Shown here: piece by piece, positions 12,887 through 25,903 of the stretch | Numbering within the stretch: the stretch's first letter is position 1 | How the letters are laid out: every line of letters begins with the position of its first letter | Assembly (NCBI RefSeq): GCF_025698545.1 | Contig: NC_068569.1 | Location: forward strand, 22,506,001-22,570,000 | Source of the DNA: Gossypium raimondii | Taxonomy: Eukaryota; Streptophyta; Magnoliopsida; Malvales; Malvaceae | Direction of reading: 5' to 3' | DNA length: 64,000 nucleotides | Notes under the pieces: model-generated | What the model was told of the DNA's origin: nothing | Database searches by the model: none | The model's input: only the letters and a program-made list of their open reading frames with translations | Made by a program: the position numbers and the translations under genes

Positions 12887-15076
12887 GGGAGCTTCTCAAA
12901 GATGATGATGATGGATAGCTAACAGATTAGATTGGTGGGTAAGGTGATGGGGATGAGGGTCAATGCAATTAAAGGGGTAACTGAACGAGTAAAATGGAAT
13001 TAATATATTAATTTAAATCAGAGGATAAATATGGAACTGACATAGAAGTGGGTCCCAGTTCTTAACTTGTCTTAAAGCTCGTTCAAGCAATCGAGTCCGG
13101 TCTAGGTTCGGGCCTTTAGGGATCCAATAACAATGATATTATAAATTTTGTTGACAAAATCTACACTACTCTAAATAAAAGGGACCTTCCTACATAATAC
13201 GTGTACATTGCCTTTTTCCTTTTCATTATAAAAGATAAATGGCAAATTTTCAGTTTTAACCCCTCTCCAAATTACATTTGAAATTTAATTTTATATTTTA
13301 ATTTGATGTTCTACTTTTAAAATAACATTAATCAATCCAAATAATTATTATCCTCAATTATTTCAATTAAAATATTAATGTATTTTTTCCTAAAATTTTT
13401 TCTAATAAAAACGAGATAAATTAAAATGAGCATTTTTAGAAGAAATTCTGCCTCAAATTTTTAATTAAAATAGTTAAAGCTGTCAATTATTTGGACTAAC
13501 TAATAATAATATAAAAAATAACAAAATCATGTCAAATTAAAATATAAATCCTAAATCCTAATCTCTATGTTTGGATTGAGGTAATATAAAGATAAAGAAA
13601 AGAAATTTGGTTAACTTATTATTATTTAGATAATCCTTTGCTTTCCTTCAAAATGCTAAAATTTTAATTACCCTAATCAGAAAGAAAGTTATGGAGAGGA
13701 AGATAAATAAAATTTTTAAGATATAAATATCTTTGTTACCCTTTTATTTTTACATGATTATATTATAGAAAAACTTATGTTTGTAAATACTTTTTATTTT
13801 TGAAACTTTAGTCTCGCCCAAAAAGTAGCAATTAAATTTGTTCAGTTAAATTCAATTATTGGACAGTACTATGTGTACAATTGTAGATTTAATCCATATT
13901 CTTCATTTGGATCATTCTAAGTCTCTATACTTTTTAAAATTTGAAATTTCAATCTTGATGCAAATGACAATCGTTGATCCATTAACTAAATTTTTAGTGA
14001 GTAATATGTTAAAATAACAAGCCGACCACATCAAAATTTGAAAATAACAAAACTTAACTAAATGATTTTAACGATTCTTCGCTTGGTTAGGATTAAAATT
14101 TTAAAATTTAAAAAGCACATGGACGACTAAAGATAATTAAATTAAAATATAAATACTAATAGCAGAATTTAACCTTTAGCCTATTCGTTATTTCATATAC
14201 CATCAACATTGTCCTTATAACATTTTAAAACTTTATTTTAAATAATTGTTCTAAAATTTTCAAACTAAATTTATTTTAGAATTATTCATTACTTTCATTC
14301 CAATCAAAATGTCAATCAGACTTTATAAAGTGTAGATCCATGCATTAATCTGTAGATAGATCTGATTTCTTTCTTTTACACACACTTCTTTAGTTCTTTT
14401 TATGGTAAAAAAGATTAGCCCTTTGGAATAATAGTGAAGATATAATTAAAATTTGCCCTTGGTTCCAGGACCATACATGATTATTAGGAACCAAAATTAA
14501 GGAAGGAACAGAGACTTTACTGTTGAAAACATACCTCTCTAATCAAAAACATTTTGCAGGAGTCAGCCCCAAAATTAACCTCCAAAGGGTTAAAGGCAAT
14601 TCAACCCAAAATTTAACTAGTTGGACTTTCAATTCTTTTGTTTAACTGATTAAATCAATTGAAACATCAACAACGGTGGAGAAGGTGGAGGGGAGATCAT
14701 GCTGAACAAAGCCGGTTCACCTTTTTTGGGATTGAGAGTCGAAAAAATAAGGGGATTGTGCGAAAGAGGGTGAGAGCTTAGTATGTTAGGCTTTTGAGAG
14801 AGGAGAAGAGTCCCCTTGCTATGTTGATACCTTGGGGTAGAGTGATGGTTCTCAGGTGATCCCCTCTTGAGGAGAATATTCTCGTTAATAGCGGATGGCC
14901 TCGCAAGAAGTCCAACTAGGTGATTAAGGATGGATGGCCCTTCACTTGAGTGATACCAAATATGTGGGTAGTCGGTCACTAAGTGATCATCTCGACGATA
15001 CAAGGTGGAAGGTCGTTCGCGGATCTCTTTTCGATCACTTCTCATATCGTTATATGTCTTAATCAAAGTAGGAATA
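12887..15076. other. intergenic DNA upstream of ECH2, with repeat debris
   Basis: The first hundred bases should hold the ECH2 promoter. About 13250-13560 contains an inverted pair (AATCAATCCAAATAATTATT and AATTATTTGGACTAACTAAT) resembling the MITE in the SKS5-like intron. A 144-codon open frame on the minus strand at 14650-15084 has no recognisable domain and sits in repeat-like DNA; I treat it as non-coding. No other gene is visible. Confidence 0.5.
13250..13560. repeat. degenerate MITE-like repeat related to the one at 1.3 kb
   Basis: An internal inverted pair around an AATCCAAATAATT core and terminal AT-rich tracts (ATTTGAAATTTAATTTTATA on the left, GTCAAATTAAAATATAAATC on the right) echo the element in SKS5-like intron 2. 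Boundaries are approximate and no target duplication was identified. Confidence 0.4.
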
Positions 15077-15534
15077 TGTAACACCTCGAAAATTGCTACA
15101 GTATGAAAGTAAGATATTGTCCTTGATATGGTAAAATAAGGAAATAAAGTGACAAAAAGGGAAAGTTTGAGCTATGTAAACAAAATCTATTTAGGAAGTA
15201 TATTATGATATATTAATTCAAGAAAGGATTAAATTGCAAAAGTGAAAAGTTTTGTGGTCCAAGAGTAAATACTTAAAACTTGAGGGGTTAAAATGTAAAT
15301 ATAAAAAAGTTGAAGGACCAATAGTGAAAATATTTTAAGCGTGGAAGGATCTAGAAACTAAGGAACATGGATGAATTAGGACCAAATTGAATAAGTGAAA
15401 AAAGTATGAAGGGTTAAATTGTAATTTTTTTAAAATGAGTGATGATTCAATGGTGAAATTTTGAAGGATCATAAGAGGCAAAATGGTCATTTAGCAACGA
15501 AGATAATTTTGAAGAGTAATGATGATGTTGGTGA

Positions 15535-16805
15535 TGTAACAGCCCAATTTTTAGTAGTGTCAGAACAGTGATTTGAGATCACTAAATCCGATGAAAAAGT
15601 TAGAAAAAATTATTAATTAATAATTATAAGTTAAGCGTGATTTTAGAAATATTTTTGAATTAGTGAATTATTGGGTCTCCGTCTTGGTAAAACGGACTCG
15701 TAAAATAATTATTAAAAATATTTATAGAATTAGTTATATCACCAATTGGATTTTAGTTAAGTAAATTTAGTTAAATTAAAGTTAATTGAGTATTAGGACT
15801 AAATTGAATTAAGTGTGAAAGTTAATTATAAAATAGAAAAAGGTGAAAGGACTAAACTAAAAATTAAACCATAAAAGTGACAAGTGTGTGGTAATTATAA
15901 ATAAATGTGTAATAAATATATGTATTCATTTGTAATTAATATATGTACATACTTATTAATTAAGTAAAAGATATTTATTTATTATATTATTAATTAAATA
16001 AAAGAAATAAAAGATAGAAAAAGAGAATAGAAACAGAATAGCAAAACGAAAACAGGGGAGAAAGGAAAGAAAAAGAAAAAGGGAAGGAAAGAAAGAGAAT
16101 TTGGGATTTCAAGGTTCAAGGTTCAAGGTTTGATTGGTAAGTCAATTTAGTCTCTATTCTTATAATTTTTATGTTTTTGGAACCCTAGAACAAAATACTA
16201 CTTGATTTAAGTTGAAAATTTGAAAGTTAGTAAATTTTTAGATGTTGTTCATGTTGAATTAATTGAAGAATTAGTGATTAAATTGATAAAATTTCAAGTT
16301 AGAACAGAGAAATGGATTAAATTGTAAAATAAATTATAGGTTTTGAATTAGTAGGGACTAAATTGAGAGAATTTCGAAATTAAGGATTTATGGTGAAATT
16401 AGAGAGCTAAATTAGTTTAAAGTGGGAATGGAATGAAAATATGAAATTAGTTTTGAGAATAAAAGTTAGTCTCGGTTCAAGGACTAAATTGGAATTTAGG
16501 CAAATATTGAGTAAAAATTGAAATATTTAATGTGAGATTGAATGATGTTGTATTGATGATTTTTAATTGTTTTAATTCCGTAGCTAGCATCGTACCGGAA
16601 TTCTCGACAAAAAGAGGAAAAATATAGTTGACGAGGAATAGCTCGGAATTCTTAGTTTGTATTTCTATAATCCGAATCTAATTATTAATTATTGTATTTT
16701 GATTAATTGTTATAGTAAGTGATTGAGGTGAGAATTATTGTGTTTTACAATTGAAATGGATTGTCTTGATATGTGATGAAATTATATTGGTTGAATTGAA
16801 TTGGA

Positions 16806-16839
<34 letters not shown>

Positions 16840-17789
16840 AAATGTGAAATTGTGCAAATATGATAATTGAATTATTTTTTATATGTATAAAATTCAATTT
16901 TAATGCCCAAGTAGACGGAATTTAGAACTACTGGGATATTAGTGGTATGCCATTAAGGAATTTTAGCGCGCTCTCTGATTATTAGCACATCAGTGCTCTC
17001 TGATTATTAGCACGTTAGTGCTCTCTGATTACTAGCACGCCAGTGCTCTCTGTTTAGCACATCTGTGCTCTCTGTATAGCACTTCAGTGCTCTCTGTTCA
17101 TTAGTGCATAACAATGCACCTCTGTATTTGTTCCGTATATCTGGTGTGTTCTATAAAATCTACTTTGGGCTAATAATAAGAATATGAGATAGTAAACTGA
17201 AAATAGAATGTAAAATATGTTGTAAATACATGGAATACACGAGTTATATACTCATAAATTGATTGTGGAATGGATAGTGTCATTGTTTAAATGATACGTG
17301 AATAAATTATGAAAATGTATTATATATAGCAAGCGATGAAAATCGAGTATTGTGTGATTTTAAATGTTCAATTGTGTTTAACATTTTATTATACATATTT
17401 TATTGTTTTATTTTTTTTAAATATTCAGATTATAGAAATACCACTGAGTTTTTACTCAGCATACGGTTTTATTTTCCGTGCGCAGGTTAAGTACTTAAGT
17501 TTGATCGCTGATTCAGCATCCAACAACGATCCCGAACTCAGATATGGTGATGTTTATTTCTTTGTGTTGGCATGTACCTAGGGTGTCTAAATATTAGTTA
17601 TTTTGTGGTTTGATTGTAAATGAAGTTATAAAATCTATTTTGGAGAGTTTATAATTTGGATTAAAATGATGCTTTGATGACTTGTTTTGATGATATAAAA
17701 TGTTTGAGATTTACATGCTTTTAATCTGTAATCTCCTAGAATGCTTCAGTAACCGGCTTTCAAGACGGATACGGGTTAGGGGTGTTACA
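15535..17789 (+). mobile_element. inner solo LTR with perfect 5-bp target duplication
   Basis: It starts TGTAACAGCCC and ends GGGTTAGGGGTGTTACA, flanked on both sides by GGTGA (15530-15534 and 17790-17794), a perfect 5-bp target-site duplication. Length is 2255 bp with no coding domain, so it is a solo LTR left by LTR-LTR recombination. It contains a (TG)n microsatellite near 16815 and an array of short hairpin motifs near 17.0 kb. It inserted into the outer LTR and is therefore the younger of the two. Confidence 0.85.
16968..17115 (+). repeat. array of AGCAC-NNNN-GTGCT hairpin motifs inside the inner LTR
   Basis: Five or six copies of a unit built on GTGCTCTCTGATTATTAGCA recur at roughly 18-28 bp spacing. 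Within each, AGCAC and GTGCT pair across 4 bases. The array follows TATGCCATTAAGG. A shorter, more degenerate version occurs in the outer LTR at about 19010-19100. Confidence 0.75.
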
Positions 17790-19814
17790 GGTGATATTTT
17801 AGATTAATTAAATAAATATTAGTTTATTAATATTTTGATTTGACATTTAATTATATTTAATTATTATTCTATTTAGTATATAAGGAAAGAAAGGTGGAAA
17901 ATTCTCTTCATCTTTCCATGTTCTCAACATGAGAAGAAGAAGAAAGAAAGAAAAATTTCTTTTCTTTACAATTTGGTCCTTTACCAAAAAAAATCTACCA
18001 TTTTTACTTAGAAATCAAAAGAATTTTCATAGCCATCAAGAGAGAAAAATAATAAGGAGACTTTGGGGAGCTAGAATATCAAGTTAGATTCAAGAGAATA
18101 GAAGTTGGAGGAGAGAGAAAATTAAGTTAAAGTTTGGCTTCAAGAGAATACGAGAGAAGTTGAGTAAGTGAATCAAGTGATAGGAGAAGAGCAAAATAAG
18201 AGATTTTGATAGAAAATAGGTAAGTACCCATGAACTTCCTTGTTATTTAAGGATTAAAATGTGATCTTTGTAAAGTAAGTGGCAATTAAGTAAAAAAAAA
18301 TATAGTGTGAAATAATTTCTTTAAGTGAAGGGGAATTATAATAAAAGTATAATAGTTGAGTTATGCGTTAGTGAAAAATATACAAAGTATTAGATAAGTG
18401 AAATTATGGAAAATGTGAAATTTTATGGAAACAATGACTAAGTTAATCAAAAGACTTGAGAAATACATGTGGTGAAAATAATACAAGTGAAATACATAGA
18501 AATTTGGTGTGAAAAATGAAATAGTGGAATTAATTATGTGAATTAAGTAAGATGTGAAAGAAAAATTGTTTAATAGTGAATTTTATAAAAAAAAGTGATT
18601 AAATAGGAAAGTTATAAAAGTTTACAAGGAAATATTGATAATAAAGCATATAGTGGAAAATAAAAGAATATATGAATGTTGTAATCCAAACTACAATTAT
18701 TTCCTAAGTTATGGAAATTAAGGGTTAAATCGTAAATTTGAAAAAAATATTAGAAATAGAAAAGTGAAGTGCATGACACTTAGAATGAGAAAAATGATGT
18801 TGTAGTGAATTTTGGAATATTAATAAATATTGAATTACGTTATATGTGTTATTAAAAGTAAAATATATTGCTACATGAAATATAAATTGTAAAGTATATA
18901 AAAGCATTATGCAAAAAGTGTAAAAGTGATATGTGTGCATGATATAATTTGCGCAAGTAGACGAAATTAGAACTACTAGGATATTAATGACATGCCATTA
19001 AGGGACCCTAGCGTGCGCTCCGATTATTAGCATATTTGTGCTCTCTGTATAGCACTTTAGTGCTCTCTGTTTAATAGTGCATAATAATGCATCTCTATAT
19101 TAGTTCCATATATCCTAAGTGTTCTGTTTAGTCTATTGGGCCTCTGTTAAAAAGGTAAACAATTTTCGTTACAAGGTAAACGTTTATCTCCGATTCATGT
19201 TTGAAATATTGAATTAGTAAAGTGAAGACATAAATAATTTGAATGTATTTGAGGAAGTATAAGAAAGACAATAACTAGTAAGGTAACTATGTAAAAATAA
19301 ATTGTGAAAGAAATAGTAAGAAAATCATGAAAATTTACACTAAATGGTGAAATATGATACATGTATAAAAAAGTAGTAATTTTTGTAAGTTGATTTGAGG
19401 ACTTAAGGACTAAATTGTAAATTAAGTAAAAAGTTACAAATGAATATGATAAATAAACAAAGAAACGAGATATTGGAAATTAAGAAATTTAATAGAATTT
19501 AAATATCATGGGTACTTACTAAGTCTTCATAGACTTAATGCGTTTATTTTCAACGTGTAGGTAAAGTGATTTTGAAGAGTCGTAGTTGAGGTCGTTGACA
19601 TCCATCTCATGCCAAAAGGATATGTTTCAAAATTTTGAATAGAATGGCATGTACTTAAGAAGATAAGTGTGTTCGAAGTAGTAGGGACTAAAATAAAAAT
19701 TAATTTAGTAAATACTTTTTTTTAATGTTCAAATATATACCAAAATCACTTTGGCACCAAATATAATAATCCTATATCAGGTTCCTTGGATCGAACCGGT
19801 ATAAGAGTGTTACA

Positions 19815-22240
19815 GGTATAACAAAAATAATAACTAAAACTTTTAAAAGATAAAAATAGAACAACTATATCTAAAAATCAAACATCACAGTGAATTAGAG
19901 TATAATAAAAATATTAAAAATCAAAAACGAAAATGAACATAATGGGAAAATTCAAGGCTTTTATTTAAAAATAATAAAAAAGATTTTAAATTATTGCGAA
20001 AATAAGTAAACAAGACTTAAATAATAATACAATTTAAAATAAACTATATAATGAAAGTACGAAGTCCATTTCGATTTTGTAATTATTAAAGTGATTAAAA
20101 ACAGATTCAAACCACGAATCCTTCCTTAAGTGTAAATTAATTGTCCGACAATACAATTTAATTTTTAAAATATATAGCCTTGCTGATCAATAAACTCATT
20201 TAAGTTAGATTGCTGTTCTTTGATTAAAATAAAATGAAAATTACGGATTAAATAATTTTAACCAACCGTACATTACTCCAAGCAGCAAATAAAGGATTTT
20301 TTCGTAAAAAAAACACTAATAACAATATTAAGAGGCCATCCTGTCTGTTTCAAAATACAAAAATACCAACATAAAAAAACAATCTTCAATCTACCTTTAG
20401 CTAGTTAACAATAGATGAAATTGTTAAAAGAAAAGGTAATCTATAAAAATAGTCACTTTTGTTTGAAATGTTGCTTACGTTATGATTACTTACTGTTAAG
20501 CTCCATTACCTCCTTAATAGCGGTCCTACGTGGCAGTCCAAATTGAAATTTAAAACCCTTTTGGACTGCCGTTAGGGAGGTAACGGGGTTTAACTGTAGA
20601 GTGATCACTTCGCAACAAAACGATAACATAAGTGACTAAAACGTAACATTTTAAACAAAAGTAACTCAAATGTAATTTGTAATTTGAAGCAAACAGTTTA
20701 CACTAAAAAAATAAAAAAATATCCCTTCCTTTATTAAACTCTTCTAACATCAAACTGAACATTTATTTAATTAAATAAACTAATCAAACTATTAATAAAA
20801 TATCTTTACAAATAAAATTTAAAAATAAAATAAAAATATACTTAAATCCTAAAATCAAAATTGATGTGGCGCCAAATCTTGTTTCTATAGTTCATGCCCA
20901 AATTTTCTATACAATTTCATATTTCAACTTATGTACCAACAACTTAACATATATTGCATCTACCTACAAATACCATTAAAAAATTAAATTTAATAACATC
21001 TATATTTAAAATTCATTATATTTAACCACAAAAATATATTAATTAAACACACTATTACTAACCGAAGATATAAAAACATTATAAAGAGAAATAATGAATT
21101 TAAGAGTTGAATGAAGTGCATTTTTTTCTCTTAAATAATGTTTGATAGTATAAAAAGTAGTAATTATTTTTAGATTTGAATAATTTCAGTGTTTAATATG
21201 TTGATAAATAGGATAATGTGTTTTAAAGGTGGAAATGTTATTTTTTATATAGATTAAAAAGTTAAAATATATTAAGATAAAAAGTATTAATCTAAAACAA
21301 AAAACAAACTATTTTCTTCTTTCTTCCTACTTTTTCCTTGATTTTATTTTTTTCAACTATAAATTTGATTTAACACTTGCATTTGTATGAAATAATGAAA
21401 TATTTTTACTTTTTTCTTGATTTTATTTCTTTTCAACTATAAATTTGATTTAACATATGAAATAATGAAATATTTTTTAAAAAAATATGAAATAGAATTG
21501 TTCCATTTAAATTGTGTAAAATTATAGGTCACGCGCTTATAATTTTACATTTCTATGATTTAATTATTTATAATTTTGCTTAAAGATTCCAAAGTAAGCT
21601 TATATGTCCATACTGCTTTATTATATTTAGAAAATATATACAAGATAAATTTGAAACAATTTTACTTTTAACTAAAATTATATATTTAAAATTATTAATT
21701 ACATTTTATTATTAAATATTTAATTGTTAAGAATAAAATTTATTATACAAATTAAATGCATAAATACTACCTTTTATTTAATAAAAGTAAATTTGATAAA
21801 CATTTATAAGAAAATTGCTTAATGAACCAAACATTAATTTTTTTAGGGTTTTAATTAAGATCTTCCTATATATATATATATGATATTATAAAATAATTTT
21901 CTAAATAATCACATTTAAAAAAATATACCTTAATTTTGCCCCATATATCTACCCTATTAACCTCAAAAACGACGATAACTTGATGAACATGAATATCCTC
22001 CAATTCCTACACCTGCTATATTTGTTTTTTTACCCTCAATCCCGTTTTCTACGACCAAAATTACCGACCACCCTCAAGAACCCTCAATAATTTACCATCA
22101 AGCTTCACAGATAAAAGGAAAAGGAAGTGGATAAGTATCGCTATCCATTTACTACTGTTGAATTGGGTGAATATTATTTAATGGGAATGTCAAAAAAACT
22201 CAAAAAAAATTAATAGGATTTTCAGTATTTCAATCACAAA
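19815..22240. other. AT-rich intergenic DNA
   Basis: Very AT-rich sequence with many short homopolymer runs. Apart from the foldback at about 20.45-20.67 kb, I see no coding exon or RNA gene. Confidence 0.5.
20451..20666. mobile_element. foldback MITE-like element
   Basis: The left arm AGTCACTTTTGTTTGAAATG and right arm CATTTTAAACAAAAGTAACT are near-perfect inverted complements. Pairing continues inward (TTACCTCC with GGAGGTAA; GGCAGTCCAAA with TTTGGACTGCC), so nearly all of the 216 bp forms one hairpin. Length, lack of coding capacity and terminal inversion fit a non-autonomous DNA transposon; superfamily and target duplication are not resolved. Confidence 0.65.
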
Positions 22241-22889
22241 GACTACCTTTTCAGGTTTGAGGGAGCTGCCCCTAATGGTTTAGTAACTGTAAATGAGTTC
22301 ATAAAGGACACTGTGGCAATCATGCATGCGGCCATGGACATAATTTTTTTCTTAATTACATTAGTAACCTGATAATTAATTATTCTAAATGATTGTCTAT
22401 ATGCACTACAATACAGCATCAGACAGCTGTTTTTCAATAAACAAAAAAGCTAAGTTACAAAACCTTCCATAGAGTCATCATTAGGGTCTCTCCTGAAACT
22501 CTGACAAAATCTTCTTATTTCTGGCCTTTGGATTTTGATGATAATTACGCTGGGGTTTACTTGGATTTTTAATATCAATTCAACATACACATACATATGG
22601 CCTTCTATCTACACAAATGGTTCCAATCATGGATCTTTACTGACTGGGATACATACAAACAAAACAGGCTGATAAAACCCTAGATACCTCAACTGCAAAC
22701 CAAAAAGGAAAGAAAGCCTTCAAGTACTATTTGAATGGTTGGTAAAGCCTTAAAGGAGGAAAAGAAATGAAAAGGAGAAAATGGATACGCTAAAAAAAGG
22801 CTTAATTTACAGTCCCAAGCCTCAAAGGAGATCTAGAAAGGTTATAGAATACGATCAAATTCGATAAGAAATAATAGAATGTTGCTCAC

Positions 22890-22934
22890 CTCTTTGACCT
22901 CAGGAGTCGGCACACAACTGCTGCAATCAAAACC
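22890..22934 (-). other. possible non-coding exon of the MIR394 primary transcript
   Basis: On the minus strand this 45-base segment is bracketed by a good acceptor (TTTGCAG) and a good donor (GAG then GTGAGC), 350-450 bases downstream of the MIR394 hairpin on the same strand. Plant pri-miRNAs are often spliced. No coding frame is evident. Inferred from splice motifs alone. Confidence 0.3.
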
Positions 22935-23274
22935 CTGCAAACGTAAGAAGAATGATGAAATGAAAGTACCAAACACATATATATAGTAAATTATTTATTC
23001 TTCCCACCATATTTACTTTTTTTGCAAGATAAAATTGTAAAGCTTGTATAGGTTCACCTAGCTAGTAGATAACTAGAAACTAAAAGGGTAAGAAACTGCA
23101 ACAACGCCATCATTCATCACCGGAAAAATAGAATACAAAAGAGTAAAACATAAATATGTATGACTGTGGATGAAGATAATCATAGTCTATGCATGGAAAT
23201 TTAACTGGAACTATTTTTCCAAGGGAGAGAAAAGCATGAAGAAACTAACGCATCACAAGAGTTTTACAAAGAGA

Positions 23275-23390
23275 AGCCAACAGAGCTCAGTTGGCAGTAT
23301 GCCCACCTCCATGAAAGACCATAGAAGAAAAGGAAGGACTTGTTCTATGATAGTGCGAGGTGGACAGAATGCCAATGAACTCTGTAAGAA
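23275..23390 (-). ncRNA. MIR394: MIR394 microRNA precursor
   Basis: On the minus strand the 5' arm contains TTGGCATTCTGTCCACCTCG (23356-23375), identical to mature miR394 except for the last base, which is C in the canonical 20-mer. The 3' arm contains AGGTGGGCATACTGCCAACT (23289-23308), matching the known miR394* form. The arms pair from CAGAG/CTCTG at the base, with a loop of about 45 bases. miR394 represses the F-box gene LEAF CURLING RESPONSIVENESS and acts in leaf shape and shoot-meristem maintenance. A 101-codon open frame on the opposite strand here is an antisense shadow of the hairpin. Position between ECH2 and AMY2 matches Arabidopsis MIR394B. Confidence 0.93.
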
Positions 23391-23503
23391 GCCCTTTGCC
23401 AAACCTCCCATGAAAGCAAAGAAACAGTCCTTGTGTTTCACCGCAGAGGAGGGGAAGAGGAAAGAGTGTAAATGACAATAAGAACTAGGGTTGATAGGTT
23501 CTC

Positions 23504-23513
23504 CTATTTAAAG
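23504..23513 (-). promoter_or_regulatory. candidate TATA box for MIR394
   Basis: On the minus strand this reads CTTTAAATAGG-like sequence, a TATA-type element about 130 bases upstream of the mature miRNA. It would place transcription initiation near 23475-23480, about 90 bases ahead of the hairpin, which is typical of plant MIR genes. A GA/CT-rich tract lies just upstream. Confidence 0.45.
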
Positions 23514-23649
23514 AAGAGGAAGAGGAGGAGAAGGTGGAGCTTCAGTCTGAAAAAAGATAAAAAATGTAATAATCAGATTGGATGGTTCATTCCCCCTATA
23601 AGGAGAGCATATTTAGAAGGATCATCATCATGGGGTTATTCTCTCCTTG

Positions 23650-25453
23650 TCTAGCTTCCCCTCGTTACTGGTGAAAAAAACCCACACCCTCCGTTCAGTC
23701 TTTTCTTGCCACCCTCCCCACTAGTCCCCCACAACCTTCCCAGTTTCCATCACCTTCCCCCCCTTGTGCATGATGAAACATAGCCTCCTTATACACTGAC
23801 CAAATAATGACAAGAGTAAAGCAAAATTGGTTTCAGATACAGCTTTGTCTTTGAGAGGGAAAAACTACAACTTTGACCCTAACCGTTTCATCTTTTAGAA
23901 GGGCAAATAGGGGGCCAGTCCAACTGTCACCACCCATGGAGAGTGAATTGAACTATTAATTGCAGGCGTTGAGAGAGAGAGAGAACTAGTTACTTAAGCA
24001 TAATAATTAGTGGGTTTTAATGACATAACACATGATGTCTCCATTTATAGTTGTATTCACTTTATTGGGGTGATTGTATATGACGTTTATCTCTATGGAT
24101 AAGCCACGCTCCACCCAATGGTCAAATCCAGTCATATTCGTTTCTTTGAGAAGATGACACCTAGAAAAACCATTCCATTGGGGGTTTAATTGGAGGGAAT
24201 TGAACGGTAACTTTTAATTCCTTGCTGGCTACTGCTTCTAGATGAATATGGATCTCACTCACAACTCACGAGCCTCTTTCATTATCTAGTATTTATGGAC
24301 TTTGTTTCCTTCTTGGAACAGTAACTTTCATTATCAAAGTGTAACATCGTTCACTGAATTTACTGGTGTTGACTGGTCCCCCGTGGTTACTTTGCCTCTC
24401 TGATTTTCAGTTTGTAAACCAAAATATCTGACGACTTTCAATTTTCAATGGGTATTTCTCGAGTCAGATCATACAGCTTTTAAGCAAACCTGATGATGGA
24501 AAGGGAGCCCAACTTATCTTAAGTTTCCAATTCATGGGGTCCCTACAGAAATTACAGCACTAAGTGTGGAATCCTAGGTCTCACACACTGTAGAAGAAGC
24601 TTTAAACTTCAAACTCCACATTCCTTTTTTGACCTATTATAAGACTACCAAACATGTTAACAATGCCATTAAATGGTAAACCCTAGCTATCTCGATACAA
24701 TTATAATATGACTGCATTTATCTCCTCTGAGCTAACTCCTTAAACCTTGTGTTCCCACTGGGATTCATGTTTCTCTTCTTTTTCTTCCATGTGCATGCTT
24801 GTTTGTGCCTTTTTTGATATTAGAATACAAGTAGTATATCGTTTATTAATTAAGGGTTTTGCTATCAAATGTTTTGAGGCACTGGTCAACCAAACGAAAC
24901 CTGAACCACTATTATTTACATGACTATATTCCATATAGATGGATTGGTAATTTATGTTGTTTAATTTCGTTTGTTTTGATGAAGGATAGTAGAGATGGAA
25001 AACGGTTTTTTCGGCCTGATTTGATATGGTGATTTTATTCATTTCCAGCTCCAGAGCCATTTGCACCTCTTATTTGTTTCCCCTCCCGTGCAACTTACTA
25101 GTAGGAATATATAAAGATAGGTGACTTTGTAACCTACTTTTTGACTAAGGGGACTATTGTTATACTCTCACTTGGGCTGGACATGTGGCAATCTAAGAGA
25201 GCATGCATCTATAAATGACTCTTCACCCTCTATACTTCGAATAGTCATTGATTGCCTAACCTCCCGGACAAGTCACCTCCCATGAGATCACTCATTGATA
25301 GCAAGAACATTCCCAACATCAAGCCACTTGCTACTACAATCAGGCCACCTGCTTTTAGTGTGAACAATCATTCTAAGGATTTTTGGGGTCTACTTGAGTA
25401 AGACAATTTCGTATTGTTTTTATGTAATTATAAAATATGCCCTATTATATATG
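23650..25453. other. intergenic DNA, presumed distal MIR394 promoter side
   Basis: Low-repeat sequence with no coding exon I can support. Short open frames (for example 24740-25066 on the minus strand) show no conserved domain. It may contain regulatory sequence for MIR394. Confidence 0.4.
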
Positions 25454-25903
25454 TGTAACACCTCAAACTCGATTTAGAAGTTTCGGCTCAAATTTAGCAA
25501 ACTACATTAGTCACTGAAATGACTCTTCGTTGAATTCTAACCTAACCTCCAACACACCACTTAAGTCTTAACAAAAGTTGCGCTAACTTAAAACACAATA
25601 GCGATAACAAAAAGCAAACATACAAGCTTCACAAACAAACATAAGTAGGTTCGCATGCTTCATTACAATATATTTAAGAGTTCGCAACACAACTTAGACT
25701 TTTCAAACAACAACATAGTTCGCATAACAAGAAAACATATAAATTCATAGTTCAATTTAAGGCATAGGCTTGTATACTTATCAGACTTTGCATGAAATCA
25801 CATAATATAAGAGTTTACTTAGCAACAATCAAACTAAGTTCGCAAAGCACATGAGATATCATAGTATTACATACAAAGGAACAAGTTCGTTAAATATGAG
25901 TAG

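Larger units (their letters stand above)
15077..19814 (+). mobile_element. outer long LTR (solo-type), interrupted by an inner LTR
   Basis: The stretch begins TGTAACACCTCG and ends AGAGTGTTACA, the TG...CA termini of an LTR, and contains no gag-pol domain. After removing the nested element and one 5-bp duplication it is about 2.48 kb. The flanks (GGAATA on the left, GGTATA on the right) are an imperfect match for a target duplication. It shares sequence in reverse orientation with 53.9-54.2 kb and 61.15-61.53 kb. The size would suit Del/Tekay-type Gypsy LTRs of cotton, but the family is inferred. Confidence 0.65.

Noticed and set aside
14650-15084. 144-codon open frame on the minus strand
   Set aside because: No domain, family likeness or splice context; lies in repeat-like DNA next to an LTR. 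Kept only as a note in the intergenic entry.
23170-23475. 101-codon open frame on the plus strand
   Set aside because: It runs antisense through both arms of the MIR394 hairpin; the hairpin explains the sequence.
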